The notes under the pieces are model-generated. The model made no database searches. It was given only the letters and a program-made list of their open reading frames with translations, and was not told where the DNA came from. Shown in pieces: positions 7,631-16,000 of a DNA stretch of 18,913 nt. Origin of the DNA: JBELMB01 sp042088665 (GTDB lineage Bacteria; Pseudomonadota; Alphaproteobacteria; Rhodobacterales; Rhodobacteraceae); NCBI GenBank assembly GCA_042088665.1, contig JBELMB010000097.1, positions 1 to 18,913 on the forward strand, given 5' to 3'. Made by a program: the position numbers and the translations under genes. The number at the start of each line of letters is the position of its first letter. The stretch's first letter is position 1.

Positions 7631-8338
7631 GCGCCGCTTTCCGGACGCCCCGGCCGGGGCGGGGCCCCGGCGGCCCGCCCTCCAAGCCGCGGTCCGGTTT
7701 GCGGCGGTGTGTCCTTGGTTAAAGGTGCGGGCGGTGGGGTTAATGGCGGTTTTGGTCATGGAATCCTTGCGGAACGGTCTGTCGCCGGTCTGGTCACGGG
7801 CTGCCGGAGGATCAATCGGTACAAAACGAGGCCTGTTTGGTACGGGTTGATCGACGCTGCCGTCGTGACCCTATGGGCGGAATTTTCCGGCGCGCGGGTC
7901 TTGTACGGCGATTCGGTACAAAACTTGCCTGAATTTGTACAGATTGATGATCTGGTGCAGCCTTCGCCTCTGCGGCGGCGGAAAAGGTGGTTAACGGGCG
8001 GATCTGTCGCGGGATGTAGATTGGGCCTCGGCCTCTTTTCTCAGCGCGCGATGATGTGTTCAGGACGGCGCGGAGATCTGGGTGTGACCCGGCCGGGGGC
8101 GGTTCGTGGCGCGTGGGTGGCGTCCTGCGGAGAGGGCTGTGCCCGTCGTCGCGTTCCCGTTCGCGAGCTTGCGCGGGGTGTGACCTGCAAAGGCAGTGCC
8201 GCGCGGGAAAGGTGCTGTCCGGGCCGTGTTGCGTGGCGACAGGGGAGGGGCTGGAACGGGCGCGCCGAACTGTGAAAGTTTTCCAATATTTTTCGTCCAG
8301 CCGAGACAGCGGACCCGGAGAGGTGGTAGGATCGCGGC
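7631..8338. other. 708-bp gene-poor region
   Basis: No open frame here looks like a real protein on either strand. Just after uraH there is a 16-bp perfect GC palindrome (CGCCCCGGCCGGGGCG, 7646-7661) without a T-run. A 12-bp direct repeat TCGGTACAAAAC occurs at 7816-7827 and 7913-7924, accompanied by TTGTAC at 7901-7906 and 7935-7940. The stretch could hold a regulatory RNA or promoter region, but I cannot identify one. Confidence 0.5.
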
Positions 8339-8518
8339 ATGAAACATGTGCCCAAAGATACCACCGACGACGCCTTGATTCAGGAGTTCCTGAAAAACGG
8401 CGGCAAGGTCAGCGTTGGCAAGACCAAACCCATGCCTGCCGATCTGGGGATCAGCAAGAATGTCTGGGGTCAGAAGCTGACAAAAGAGGAAAAGGCGTCG
8501 CGCGACGGCAAGGCGTGA
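8339..8518 (+). CDS. Small conserved-looking hypothetical protein (59 aa)
   Basis: This is a short frame from ATG 8339: MKHVPKDTTDDALIQEFL, then KNGGKVSVGKTKPMPADLG, ending in EEKASRDGKA. A TAGGAT site lies about 8 nt upstream, with GGAGAGG a little further out. The amphipathic 'DALIQEFLKNGGKV' start and basic tail resemble small cytosolic proteins I recall from alphaproteobacteria, with no known function. It has no signal peptide or membrane helix. It lies upstream of smpB on the same strand, with a 159-bp gap that makes co-transcription uncertain. Confidence 0.6.
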   Translation: MKHVPKDTTDDALIQEFLKNGGKVSVGKTKPMPADLGISKNVWGQKLTKEEKASRDGKA

Positions 8519-8677
8519 GGCGCAGCACGGATCGGGCTGCACGGGTCGGGTCTGTGCCCGGCGCGGGATGCGGGCGGCGTGGCGCGCGGGAAACTGTGGT
8601 CCCATGGCCTGCGTGCCGGGGCCCCGGTCCGCTGGCCCCATGGACACGGGCGGCTTGAGTGCCTATCTACCCCTCCC

Positions 8678-9157
8678 ATGGCCAAGAAACCCACCAAATC
8701 AGACCCGAACTACAAGGTCATCGCCGAGAACCGGCGGGCGCGCTTTGACTATGCGATCGATGATGATCTGGAATGTGGCATCATCCTTGGCGGGTCCGAA
8801 GTGAAGTCGCTGCGGGAGAACACCTCCAATATTGCCGAAAGCTATGCAGCGGTCGAGAACGGGGAGTTGTGGCTGGTGAACTCCTACATCGCGCCTTACG
8901 AGCGGGCGATGTTTTCGCATGAAGAGCGGCGGCGGCGCAAACTGCTGGTCTCGAAGCGGGAGTTGGCGATGTTGTGGAGCGAGACCCAGCGCAAGGGCAT
9001 GACGCTGGTGCCGCTGGTGATGTACTTCAACCACAAGGGCATCGTGAAGCTGAAGATCGGCATCGCCAAGGGAAAGAAGAACCACGACAAACGCGAGAGC
9101 GATGCCAAGCGCGATTGGGGCCGTCAGAAGCAGAGGCTGCTGAAGCAGGGCAGCTGA
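8678..9157 (+). CDS. smpB: SsrA-binding protein SmpB
   Basis: SmpB binds tmRNA and delivers it to stalled ribosomes for trans-translation. The 159-aa protein shows the full family pattern: KVIAENRRARFDYAI, GIILGGSEVKSLRENTSNI (35-53), SYAAVENGELWLVNSYIAPY, HEERRRRKLLVSKREL (81-96), KGMTLVPLVMYFNHKGIVKL, and the basic tail GKKNHDKRESDAKRDWGRQK (132-151) that enters the ribosomal channel. I chose ATG 8678 because the family homology begins there (MAKKPTKSDPNYKVIAENRR); upstream in-frame sequence looks like non-coding translation. No Shine-Dalgarno is visible just before this ATG (the sequence is pyrimidine-rich). The tmRNA gene itself is not in the window. Confidence 0.97.
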   Translation: MAKKPTKSDPNYKVIAENRRARFDYAIDDDLECGIILGGSEVKSLRENTSNIAESYAAVENGELWLVNSYIAPYERAMFSHEERRRRKLLVSKRELAMLWSETQRKGMTLVPLVMYFNHKGIVKLKIGIAKGKKNHDKRESDAKRDWGRQKQRLLKQGS

Positions 9158-9397
9158 TCCCGGGGATTTGCGGGTTGTGCGGCGTTTGGGGGTCGGTGCC
9201 GAGAGCGACTGCTTTGGGGCCGCTGACCTTTTGCGGAGCGTGCAATCGCGCCTTTGCCTGCCTTTGATCCTTGCGAGGACGCCGTGCCCCTCCTTTGGGG
9301 GGAACGGGCTTCTTATTCTCCCGTGCCGCTGACCCTGTCCTTTGGGATAGGTCGGTGAGGCACCGCTTTGGGTGTGGGGAAACCAAAGGACTTGGGT

Positions 9398-9688
9398 ATG
9401 GAACTGATTATTGCACTGATCTCGGGCGCTGTGGGTGGCAATCTCGCGGGGGGGCTCTTGAAGGGCATCGACCAGGGGCGTCTGATCAACTCGATCTCCG
9501 GGATCGTCGGTGGCGGTCTGGGTGGTACGCTGTTGTCGATGATCGGCGCACCGGATGTCGCGGGCGCCGCAGGTGCTGTGGGCGGTTTGGACATTGGCAC
9601 GATCATCGGTCAGGTGGCCGGTGGCGGTGTTGGCGGCGGCGTGGTGCTGGCCGTGGTCAGCATGGTGCGCAAGGCGATCGCTGGCTGA
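9398..9688 (+). CDS. Glycine-rich hydrophobic small protein of unknown function
   Basis: A 96-aa protein starting MELIIALISGAVGGNLAGGL, with repeated glycine-rich helices (GIVGGGLGGTLL, IGQVAGGGVGGGVVLAVVSM) and a short basic tail. An AAAGGA site lies 8 nt before ATG 9398, which favours it over an upstream in-frame ATG at 9368. The pattern matches a widespread family of small hypothetical proteins, probably membrane-associated with glycine-zipper helices. No function is known to me. It follows smpB by 240 bp and appears to be its own unit. Confidence 0.75.
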   Translation: MELIIALISGAVGGNLAGGLLKGIDQGRLINSISGIVGGGLGGTLLSMIGAPDVAGAAGAVGGLDIGTIIGQVAGGGVGGGVVLAVVSMVRKAIAG

Positions 9689-9996
9689 TCTGGCGGAATG
9701 GTGTCCACGGGGCGCTGACCGGCAGGCGCCGAGAGCCGGTGGTCTGGTCCTCTTGGGGCCGGCTGGTTTTCGGTTTGGCCGGTTTTCAGTCTGGCCCGTC
9801 TTGACCGCTTTGGATCTGGCTGGTCTTGGCCCGATCCCGATTGGGGCGTCAATTGGTCCTGTCTGGCGCCAATCTGTCAGACAGGACGCTCAACCGTGCC
9901 ATAACCCGGCCCGCCTGTGTGCCAGAGCGCATGCTCGCGCTTGCAAGCGGCAGGCGCTTTGCCCTAAGCCTGAGTAAAGGCAAGGCGAGGTATACC
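9689..9996. other. 308-bp intergenic leader before sseA
   Basis: No gene is visible. It holds a GGCGC...GCGCC stem (9711-9730), low-complexity GGCTGGTTTT/GGCCGGTTTT-like words around 9761-9786, and the strong hairpin described separately at 9856-9887. The promoter of the sseA-aminotransferase pair should lie in the right half. Confidence 0.4.
9856..9887 (+). promoter_or_regulatory. 10-bp perfect hairpin in the sseA leader
   Basis: GTCCTGTCTG (9856-9865) and CAGACAGGAC (9878-9887) are exact inverted repeats around a 12-nt loop, 109 bp before the sseA start. No T-run follows, so it is unlikely to be a terminator. It could be an operator or a leader-RNA structure. Confidence 0.45.
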
Positions 9997-10851
9997 ATGG
10001 CGGACAATCCAAGAGTGCTGGTTTCCACGGCCTGGCTGGCACGGCATCTCGGGGATCCTGACTTGCGGCTTCTGGATGCGAGCCTGTATCTTCCCGGCGA
10101 TCCGCGCGATGGTCGGGCAGAATACGATGCCGGGCACATCCCGGGCGCGCGCTTTTTCGATATCGATGACATCAGTGATGCGCGCTCTGAGTTGCCGCAT
10201 ATGGCGCCGGAGCCGGAGAAGTTCATGTCGCGGCTGCGCAGCATGGGCGTCGGGGACGGGCACCAGGTGGTGGTCTATGACGGCGCGGGGCTGTTCTCGG
10301 CTGCGCGGGTCTGGTGGCTGTTCAAGCTGATGGGCAAGGATGACATCGCGGTTCTGGACGGCGGCTTTCCGAAATGGCGCGACGAGGGTCGCGAGATCGA
10401 GGATCTGCCGCCGGTGATCCGCGACCGTCACATGACCGTGCGGCGTCAGGCGCATCTCGTGCGCGACGTGACGCAGGTCTCTGCCGCGGCCAAGTTGAAA
10501 GATCACGAGATCCTTGATGCCCGCGCCGCGGAACGGTTCAGCGGCACGGCGCCAGAGCCGCGCGCCGGGCTGCGTGCCGGGCATATCCCGGGCTCGAAGA
10601 ATGTGCCGTACCGGTCCCTGCTGAATGCTGACGGAACGATGAAGCCGCCCGCCGCCTTGCAGAAGGTGTTCGAAACGGCGGATGTGGATTTGTCCAAGCC
10701 GATCATCACGACCTGCGGTTCTGGTGTAACGGCCGCGATTATTAACCTTGCGCTCACGGTCCTGGGTCACAGTGACCATGCGCTTTATGATGGGTCATGG
10801 ACGGAATGGGGTGCCTTTCCGACCCTGCCCATTGCCACCGGAGAGAGCTGA
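9997..10851 (+). CDS. sseA: 3-mercaptopyruvate sulfurtransferase
   Basis: This 284-aa protein has two rhodanese domains. The N-terminal, inactive one runs from about 8 to 140 (AGHIPGARFFDID, YDGAGLFSAARVWW, VLDGGFPKW). The C-terminal one (about 160-278) carries the active loop CGSGVTA (240-246), with Cys240 as the persulfide-forming residue. CGSGVTA is the mercaptopyruvate-type loop, as opposed to the thiosulfate rhodanese loop, so the substrate is probably 3-mercaptopyruvate. ATG 9997 has a GCGAGG site 7 nt upstream. Its stop overlaps the next start by one base (TGATG), so it is coupled to an aminotransferase that could supply its substrate from cysteine. Confidence 0.93.
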   Translation: MADNPRVLVSTAWLARHLGDPDLRLLDASLYLPGDPRDGRAEYDAGHIPGARFFDIDDISDARSELPHMAPEPEKFMSRLRSMGVGDGHQVVVYDGAGLFSAARVWWLFKLMGKDDIAVLDGGFPKWRDEGREIEDLPPVIRDRHMTVRRQAHLVRDVTQVSAAAKLKDHEILDARAAERFSGTAPEPRAGLRAGHIPGSKNVPYRSLLNADGTMKPPAALQKVFETADVDLSKPIITTCGSGVTAAIINLALTVLGHSDHALYDGSWTEWGAFPTLPIATGES

Positions 10852-12035
10852 TGTTCGAATTGCTCAAGGAGCAACCCGCCGACAAGATCCTGGCCCTGAT
10901 GGCCGCGTTTCGGGAGGATCCGCGCGAGACCAAGGTCGATCTGGGCGTGGGTGTCTACAAGGACGCCGAGGGGCGCACGCCGATCATGCGCGCGGTCAAG
11001 GCCGCGGAAAAGCAGCTGTGGGAGGCGGAAGAGACCAAATCCTACACCGGGCTTGCGGGGGATGTGGGTTTTGCCGATGCGATGATCGACCTCTTGCTGG
11101 ACGGTGCCGTCCCGCGTGAGACGGTCGCGGCGGCGGCCACGCCGGGCGGCACCGGGGCGGTGCGTCAGGGCTTTGACCTGATCCGGATGGCGGATCGGGA
11201 AGCGCGGGTCTTTGTCTCGGATCCCAGTTGGCCGAACCATGTGACGATGCTGCGGCATATGGAAATGCACATGCAGCCCTATCGGTATTTCGACAACGAG
11301 ACCCGCGGCGTGGATTTCGACGCGATGCTCGCGGATCTCAAGGCGGCCCGGGTTGGTGATGTGGTGTTGCTGCATGGGTGCTGCCACAATCCGACGGGGG
11401 CGAACCTGACCTTGCCTCAGTGGCAGGCGGTGATCGATCTCATGCTCGAGACCGGGGCCACGCCGATGATCGACATCGCCTACCAGGGCTTTGGCGATGG
11501 TCTGGCGGAGGATGCGGCGGGGCTTCGCCTTGTGGTGTCCAGCATGCCGGAGGTGCTGATCGCGGCGTCCTGCTCCAAGAATTTCGGGGTTTACCGGGAG
11601 CGGGCGGGTCTTTTGATGGCGGTTGCGCAGGATCCTGCGCGGCGCAAAGTCAACCAGGGGATGCTCAACCACCTGAACCGGCAGACCTATTCCTTTCCGC
11701 CCGACCATGGCGCGCGTCTTGTGACCATGGTGCTGAATGACCCGGCTCTGCGCGCGGATTGGGAAGCGGAAGTGACCGAAGTGCGCGAAGGCGTTCTGGC
11801 CCTGCGCGTTCAATTGGCCGAAGAGTTGCAGCGCCTGACCCATTCCGACCGTTTCGGGTTCATCGCCGCGCACCGCGGTATGTTCTCCCGTCTCGGGGCG
11901 ACGCCGGAGCAAGTTGCGGCGATGCGCGAGGACTCGGGCATCTACATGGTGGGCGATTCGCGGATGAACATGGCCGGGCTGAATGCGCAGACCGTGCCGA
12001 TCCTCGCCCAAGCCATCCTGAAAGCGGGCGTTTAA
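10851..12035 (+). CDS. Aspartate/aromatic-amino-acid aminotransferase
   Basis: A 394-aa PLP-dependent class I aminotransferase of the AspC/TyrB group, which transfers amino groups from aspartate or aromatic amino acids to 2-oxoglutarate. Motifs are the N-terminal KVDLGVGVYKDAEGRTP, GCCHNPTGANLT with Asn180, DIAYQGFGDG with Asp208 and Tyr211, SCSKNFGVYRERAG with the PLP-binding Lys243, and a C-terminal substrate Arg in GDSRMNMAGL. It follows sseA in a TGATG overlap with GGAGAGAG before the start. Enzymes of this family can also transaminate cysteine to 3-mercaptopyruvate, the substrate of SseA. AspC versus TyrB preference cannot be decided from the sequence, so I give no symbol. Confidence 0.92.
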   Translation: MFELLKEQPADKILALMAAFREDPRETKVDLGVGVYKDAEGRTPIMRAVKAAEKQLWEAEETKSYTGLAGDVGFADAMIDLLLDGAVPRETVAAAATPGGTGAVRQGFDLIRMADREARVFVSDPSWPNHVTMLRHMEMHMQPYRYFDNETRGVDFDAMLADLKAARVGDVVLLHGCCHNPTGANLTLPQWQAVIDLMLETGATPMIDIAYQGFGDGLAEDAAGLRLVVSSMPEVLIAASCSKNFGVYRERAGLLMAVAQDPARRKVNQGMLNHLNRQTYSFPPDHGARLVTMVLNDPALRADWEAEVTEVREGVLALRVQLAEELQRLTHSDRFGFIAAHRGMFSRLGATPEQVAAMREDSGIYMVGDSRMNMAGLNAQTVPILAQAILKAGV

Positions 12036-12063
12036 GGTCGCGCAAGCCCCGTCTTGCGCGACC
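12036..12063 (+). terminator. Strong hairpin after the aminotransferase gene
   Basis: GGTCGCGCAAG, loop CCCCGT and CTTGCGCGACC form a perfect 11-bp stem immediately after the stop codon. No T-run follows directly. A second stem, TCTTTTCC-TTT-GGAAAAGA, lies at 12077-12095. Together they probably end the sseA-aminotransferase transcript or protect its 3' end. Confidence 0.6.
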
Positions 12064-12288
12064 GTTGGCAAGGTGGTCTTTTCCTTTGGAAAAGATCCAC
12101 GGCCACTCCGTTGTCATTCCGGGTGCGGGTCCGTCCATAGGTAACTCACAACAGCAGTATCTGAGCTGGTCCGCGAGGGGGCGCATCGCGCCGCCCCGTG
12201 GGGGCGGACCTGCGCGGCCAAATGGTGCCTGTTTGGTGGGAGGTTGGGTCAAGTTGAGTTGCCTCTCATTTTCAGGCTAGATAGAATC

Positions 12289-12951
12289 TTAGATGATGTT
12301 TCGATACTTTTTCCAACTGCCAAGTTCCGTTTTGGCTTGATTTGGCTTCTGATCGGGAAGAGCATCCAGTGCCTCTTGCCCCGTTGGTGCCCGCTTGAGC
12401 ACCAAGTACAGCCGATCAAAAGCTTCCCAACATACAGTCGCCGACGGAGCGCCTGCTTTCGGAAAGAAGTTTCCGTAGTTGTCAGGTTTAGGTTCATCCT
12501 TGGTGTCTGGCAGCTTTTCGTCGGGAAATGCGTCGCGGAGCGACTTTGCGAGATCAAACGGTACAGGATCCATTTTGTGCCACTGCCCTGGCGCTACAGG
12601 AACGTTTTCTGCGTAGATCGTGGGCACACGCACTCCCGGCCATTCATATTTGCTTTCAATTACTTCTGCCCACTCGTCAAACTGAATCAACTTGCGTCCA
12701 TCGTGATCGTCGTTGCGGAGGCCTGCGACTGTTGCCACCAAGAATGGTTTGCCGTGTTCTATAGGATTGCTGACGCGTTTCACGCGATACTCTGCTGAAG
12801 GTTTGCCGCGGCTATTGTGACACAGCACGACGCGGCCTCCTCGCTCAGCCAGTTCAGCGACTTTTTCTGCGTTTACTTTCCACCAGCCTGATCCTCCAAT
12901 GGATTTGATGTCGTTGACGCTCTCATTTGTGAAAACCACTAGGTATTGCAT
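12289..12951 (-). CDS. Orphan protein of unknown function in AT-rich islet
   Basis: I do not recognise this 220-aa protein. Start ATG 12951 (MQYLVVFTNESVNDIKSIGG) is preferred because GAGGG lies 5-6 nt upstream; ATG 12963 is an in-frame alternative. Visible parts are an N-terminal alpha/beta region with SGWWKV (21-26), GGRVVLCHNSRGK (38-50), EYRVKRV and GKPFLVATVAGL, then GRKLIQFDEWAEVI (85-98), WPGVRVPTIYA, a Pro/Asp/Lys-rich linker (about 146-160) and a C-terminal helical region with WEAFDRLYLVLKRAPTGQEALD. The strand-rich N-half with tryptophans loosely recalls PUA/EVE-like nucleic-acid-binding folds, which is speculation. There is no signal peptide or membrane helix. Base composition is far lower in GC than the neighbours (two 60-base rows counted by hand: 27 and 29 G+C), pointing to recent transfer. 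Confidence 0.75.
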   Translation of the reverse strand: MQYLVVFTNESVNDIKSIGGSGWWKVNAEKVAELAERGGRVVLCHNSRGKPSAEYRVKRVSNPIEHGKPFLVATVAGLRNDDHDGRKLIQFDEWAEVIESKYEWPGVRVPTIYAENVPVAPGQWHKMDPVPFDLAKSLRDAFPDEKLPDTKDEPKPDNYGNFFPKAGAPSATVCWEAFDRLYLVLKRAPTGQEALDALPDQKPNQAKTELGSWKKYRNII

Positions 12952-12976
12952 GTTAGCCCTCATGTTGTCTGAAATT

Positions 12977-13018
12977 TATGCTAAATTATAAGTAAACTAT
13001 GCTAAATTATAAGTAAAC
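12977..13018. repeat. 21-bp tandem direct repeat, two exact copies
   Basis: Copies at 12977-12997 and 12998-13018 are identical, each running from TATGCTAAATT to AAGTAAAC, and TATG of a third begins at 13019. Each contains a TATAAT on the minus strand. The tandem arrangement could be an operator pair for autoregulation or a recent slippage event. Confidence 0.9.
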
Positions 13019-13034
13019 TATGAAATTTCGTTAA
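12985..13034 (-). promoter_or_regulatory. Near-consensus sigma-70 promoter of the orphan gene, with duplicated -10
   Basis: On the minus strand, TTAACG (plus coordinates 13029-13034) is followed after 17 bp by a perfect TATAAT (13006-13011). A second perfect TATAAT (12985-12990) lies 15 bp further on because of a 21-bp tandem duplication. The gene start at 12951 follows after a short leader. Such an AT-rich, near-consensus promoter is unlike the other upstream regions here. Confidence 0.7.
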
Positions 13035-13082
13035 TTTTGAAAATGTTTGTTTTTTGAGCGCTGGTTGGTCCTTCCATGCTCC

Positions 13083-16000
13083 TCAGTCGGGATTGCCCCG
13101 TGTAAAGGGCAGCGGCATGTGTCTGGGGTGTCGCCCGCTTGCGCGGGAGAGGTCTTCGCGCAGGGCCGCGGGGTCTGTGGGCCGGGATCCTGAGGGCCGG
13201 GATCCTGATGGGGCGCTGGCGCCGTTCTCGGGCGTCAGGATGTGCCGCAGGAGCGCGACCGGGTGGGCTTTCAGCGACAGGCGCATGGCGACGTAATCCT
13301 CCACCACTTGTTCGCCCAGCGTCATATCGGGCAGTTGGGGGTTGGGTTCTGCGATCCCTTCACCATCGATGTCCAGGGCAAAGAGCGGCAGTTCCGGCCC
13401 TTTGGTCAAGGCCTTGGCTTGCCAGAGCGCCTCGCGCCGGGTCAGGCCGAGGGCGGCGAAGGCATCGGCCTCGGCCAGGCGCGACAGCACCGCCGGCGCG
13501 AGGCCTGCGCGGCGCCAGACGTCTGCCACTTCGCGGTAGCCATTGCCGCGCGCGCCGGCGATCCATTGCGCGTCATCCTCCGCCAGGCCCTTGATCTGGC
13601 GAAACCCGAGGCGCAGCGCGAGACCGCCGGTGCCATCCGGCTCCATCACGTTGTCCCAATAGCTCATCTGGATGCAGATCGGGCGCACCTCCACCCCGTG
13701 TTCGCGGGCGTCGCGCACGATCTGGGCGGGTGCGTAAAAGCCCATCGGCTGGCTGTTGAGCAACGCGCAGGCAAAGATGCCCGGGTGGTGGCATTTCAGC
13801 CAGGCGGAGGCATAGACCAGCAGCGCAAAGGAGGCCGCGTGGCTTTCGGGAAACCCGTAGGAGCCAAAGCCCTCGATCTGGGAAAAGCACCGTTCGGCGA
13901 AGTCCTCGTCATAGCCATTGCCGCGCATGCCCTTGAGAAAGCGGCTGCGGAATTCGCTGACATTGCCGTGTTTCTTGAAGGTGGCGAGGCTGCGGCGCAA
14001 CCGGTCGGCCTCGTTGGGCGAAAAGCCCGCGCCGATGATGGCGATCTGCATGGCCTGTTCCTGGAACAGCGGCACGCCCAGCGTCTTGCCCAGCACCTGC
14101 CCAAGTGCATCGGAGGGAAACTGCACGATTTCCTCGCCGTTGCGGCGGCGGATGTAGGGGTGGACCATGTCGCCCTGGATCGGGCCGGGGCGGACGATGG
14201 CGACCTCGATCACCAGATCGTAAAAGCACCGCGGCCGCATGCGGGGCAGAAAGTTCATCTGCGCGCGGCTTTCCACCTGGAAGACGCCGACGCTGTCGGC
14301 CTTGCAGAGCATGTCGTAGACGCGCGGGTCCTCGGGGGGCAGCGTGGCCAGCGTATGGGCGGGGCCGTGGTGCTGTTTGACAAGGTCAAAGGCCTTGCGG
14401 ATGCAGGTCAACATCCCGAGGCTGAGCACATCGACCTTGAGGATCCCCAGGGCGTCGATGTCATCCTTGTCCCAGCAGATGACGGTGCGCCCCTCCATGG
14501 TGGCGTTCTCGATGGGGACCAGTTCGTCCAGACGCCCCTCGGTGATGACAAAGCCGCCGACGTGCTGGCTCAGGTGTCGGGGGAAGCCGATGATCTCGTA
14601 GATCAGATCCATGGTCAGTCGCAGGCGGCGGTCATTGGGGTCGAGGCCGATCTCGGCCATGCGCTCATGTTCCAGCCCCTTGGTCGAGAAGAACCCCCAA
14701 AGCTGCGATGACAGCGCCCCGATGGTGTCCTGGGACAGGCCCATGGCGGCGCCCACTTCGCGGATGGCGCGCTTGCCGCGGTAGTGGATCACGGTGGCGC
14801 AGAGGCCGGCGCGGTGGCGGCCATAGCGTTCATAGATGTGCTGGATGACCTCTTCGCGGCGTTCGTGCTCGAAATCGACGTCGATGTCGGGGGGCTCGTC
14901 GCGGGCCTCGGAGACAAAGCGTTCAAAGACCATGGTGCCGATTTCGGGCGAGACGGATGTCACGCCAAGCGCGTAGCAGGTGATGGAATTGGCGGCTGAC
15001 CCGCGCCCCTGGCAGAGGATGCCGCGTGTGCGGGCAAAGGCCACGATGTCGCGTACGGTGAGGAAATAGGGCTCGTATTTGAGCTTTGCGATGAGGGTCA
15101 GCTCGTGGTCGAGCATGCGCCGGGCCCGTTCCGGTGCGCCACCGGGGTAGCGCCAGGCGAGGCCCTCATGCGCGAGACGGTGCAGGCGCTGGGTGGCGGT
15201 CTCTGCCTCGGTGACCTCGGAAGGGTACTCGTAGCGCAGCGAGGCAATGTCAAAGCGGCAGCGCCGGGCAAGCGCGGCGGCACGGTCGACAGCGCTGGCC
15301 TCGGGCCCGAGGAGATGGCGCATCTCGGCTTCTGACCGCAGCCGCTGTTCCGCATTGGCAAGGGCGGCGCGGCCTAGGGCATCGACGCGCTTGCCCAGTC
15401 GGATGGCCGTGAGCACATCGGCCAGCCGCCGCCGCCGCCCATGGTGCATCATGGGCCGGGCGGAGGCGAGTGTCGGCAGACCCAGTTCCGCGGCCAGCCG
15501 CGCGAGCCGGGCAAACCGCGCCTGATCCTGCCCGTCGTAGCGCGGCGCGAGCGCGAGGTGCAACTGCCCCGGCATCCGTGCCACCAGCCTGCGGGCATGT
15601 CCCAGCCAGGGGGCGTCGATGCGGGGGCCTGGGTGCAGGATCCCCTCCAGCCCGCCAAGGTCCTCTGGCAAGTCGCTGAGCGACAGATCGCAAGAGCCTT
15701 TCTCCGCCCGGAGCCGCCCGGTGGAGATGACGCGGCAGAGGCTGGCCCAGCCCTGCCGCGTGGCGGCGAGCACGGTCATCTCGACCCCTTCGGCAAAGAC
15801 CAGCCGCGCGGCGGGGATCAACCGGGGCACGTGATCGATGCGCGCACGCGGGGGGGCCGGCAGCCCCTCTGGCATTGGGGGTCCGATCAACCCGTCACGC
15901 GCCAGCGCTTCTTCGCGTTCCGCGATCTGGTGCCGGATCTCTCTGGCTTGCGAAAAAGCCCGCACGATGCCCGCAACGCTGTTTGTGTCGGCGATGGCAA

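Larger units (their letters stand above)
12245..13075. mobile_element. AT-rich islet between the aminotransferase gene and dnaE2
   Basis: Composition drops sharply between about 12245 and 13075, with the 12961-13060 part especially AT-rich, while both flanks are GC-rich. It contains only the orphan gene and its promoter. No integrase, transposase, tRNA or clear terminal repeats are visible, so the mechanism of arrival is unknown and 'mobile' is inference. Its right edge coincides with the shortened end of dnaE2. Confidence 0.5.

Noticed and set aside
8579..8677. N-terminal extension of SmpB to an upstream ATG
   Set aside because: The extension has no homology to SmpB and looks like translated non-coding GC-rich sequence; the family start fits ATG 8678.
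9158..9397. Possible tmRNA or other RNA gene next to smpB
   Set aside because: No alanine tRNA-like acceptor end, CCA or tag-peptide frame could be recognised.
10785..12071. Minus-strand 428-aa open frame
   Set aside because: Antisense to the aminotransferase, whose catalytic motifs are complete on the plus strand.
12244..12798. Plus-strand 184-aa open frame in the islet
   Set aside because: Overlaps the orphan gene on the opposite strand; it is Cys/Phe-rich without a ribosome site, whereas the minus gene has a promoter, ribosome site and soluble-protein composition.
12977..13018. Two tandem repeats considered as a CRISPR remnant or plasmid iterons
   Set aside because: The copies are adjacent without spacers, only two exist, there are no cas or replication genes, and they coincide with promoter -10 boxes.
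13242..14711. Plus-strand 489-aa open frame
   Set aside because: Antisense to dnaE2, which has unmistakable polymerase motifs.
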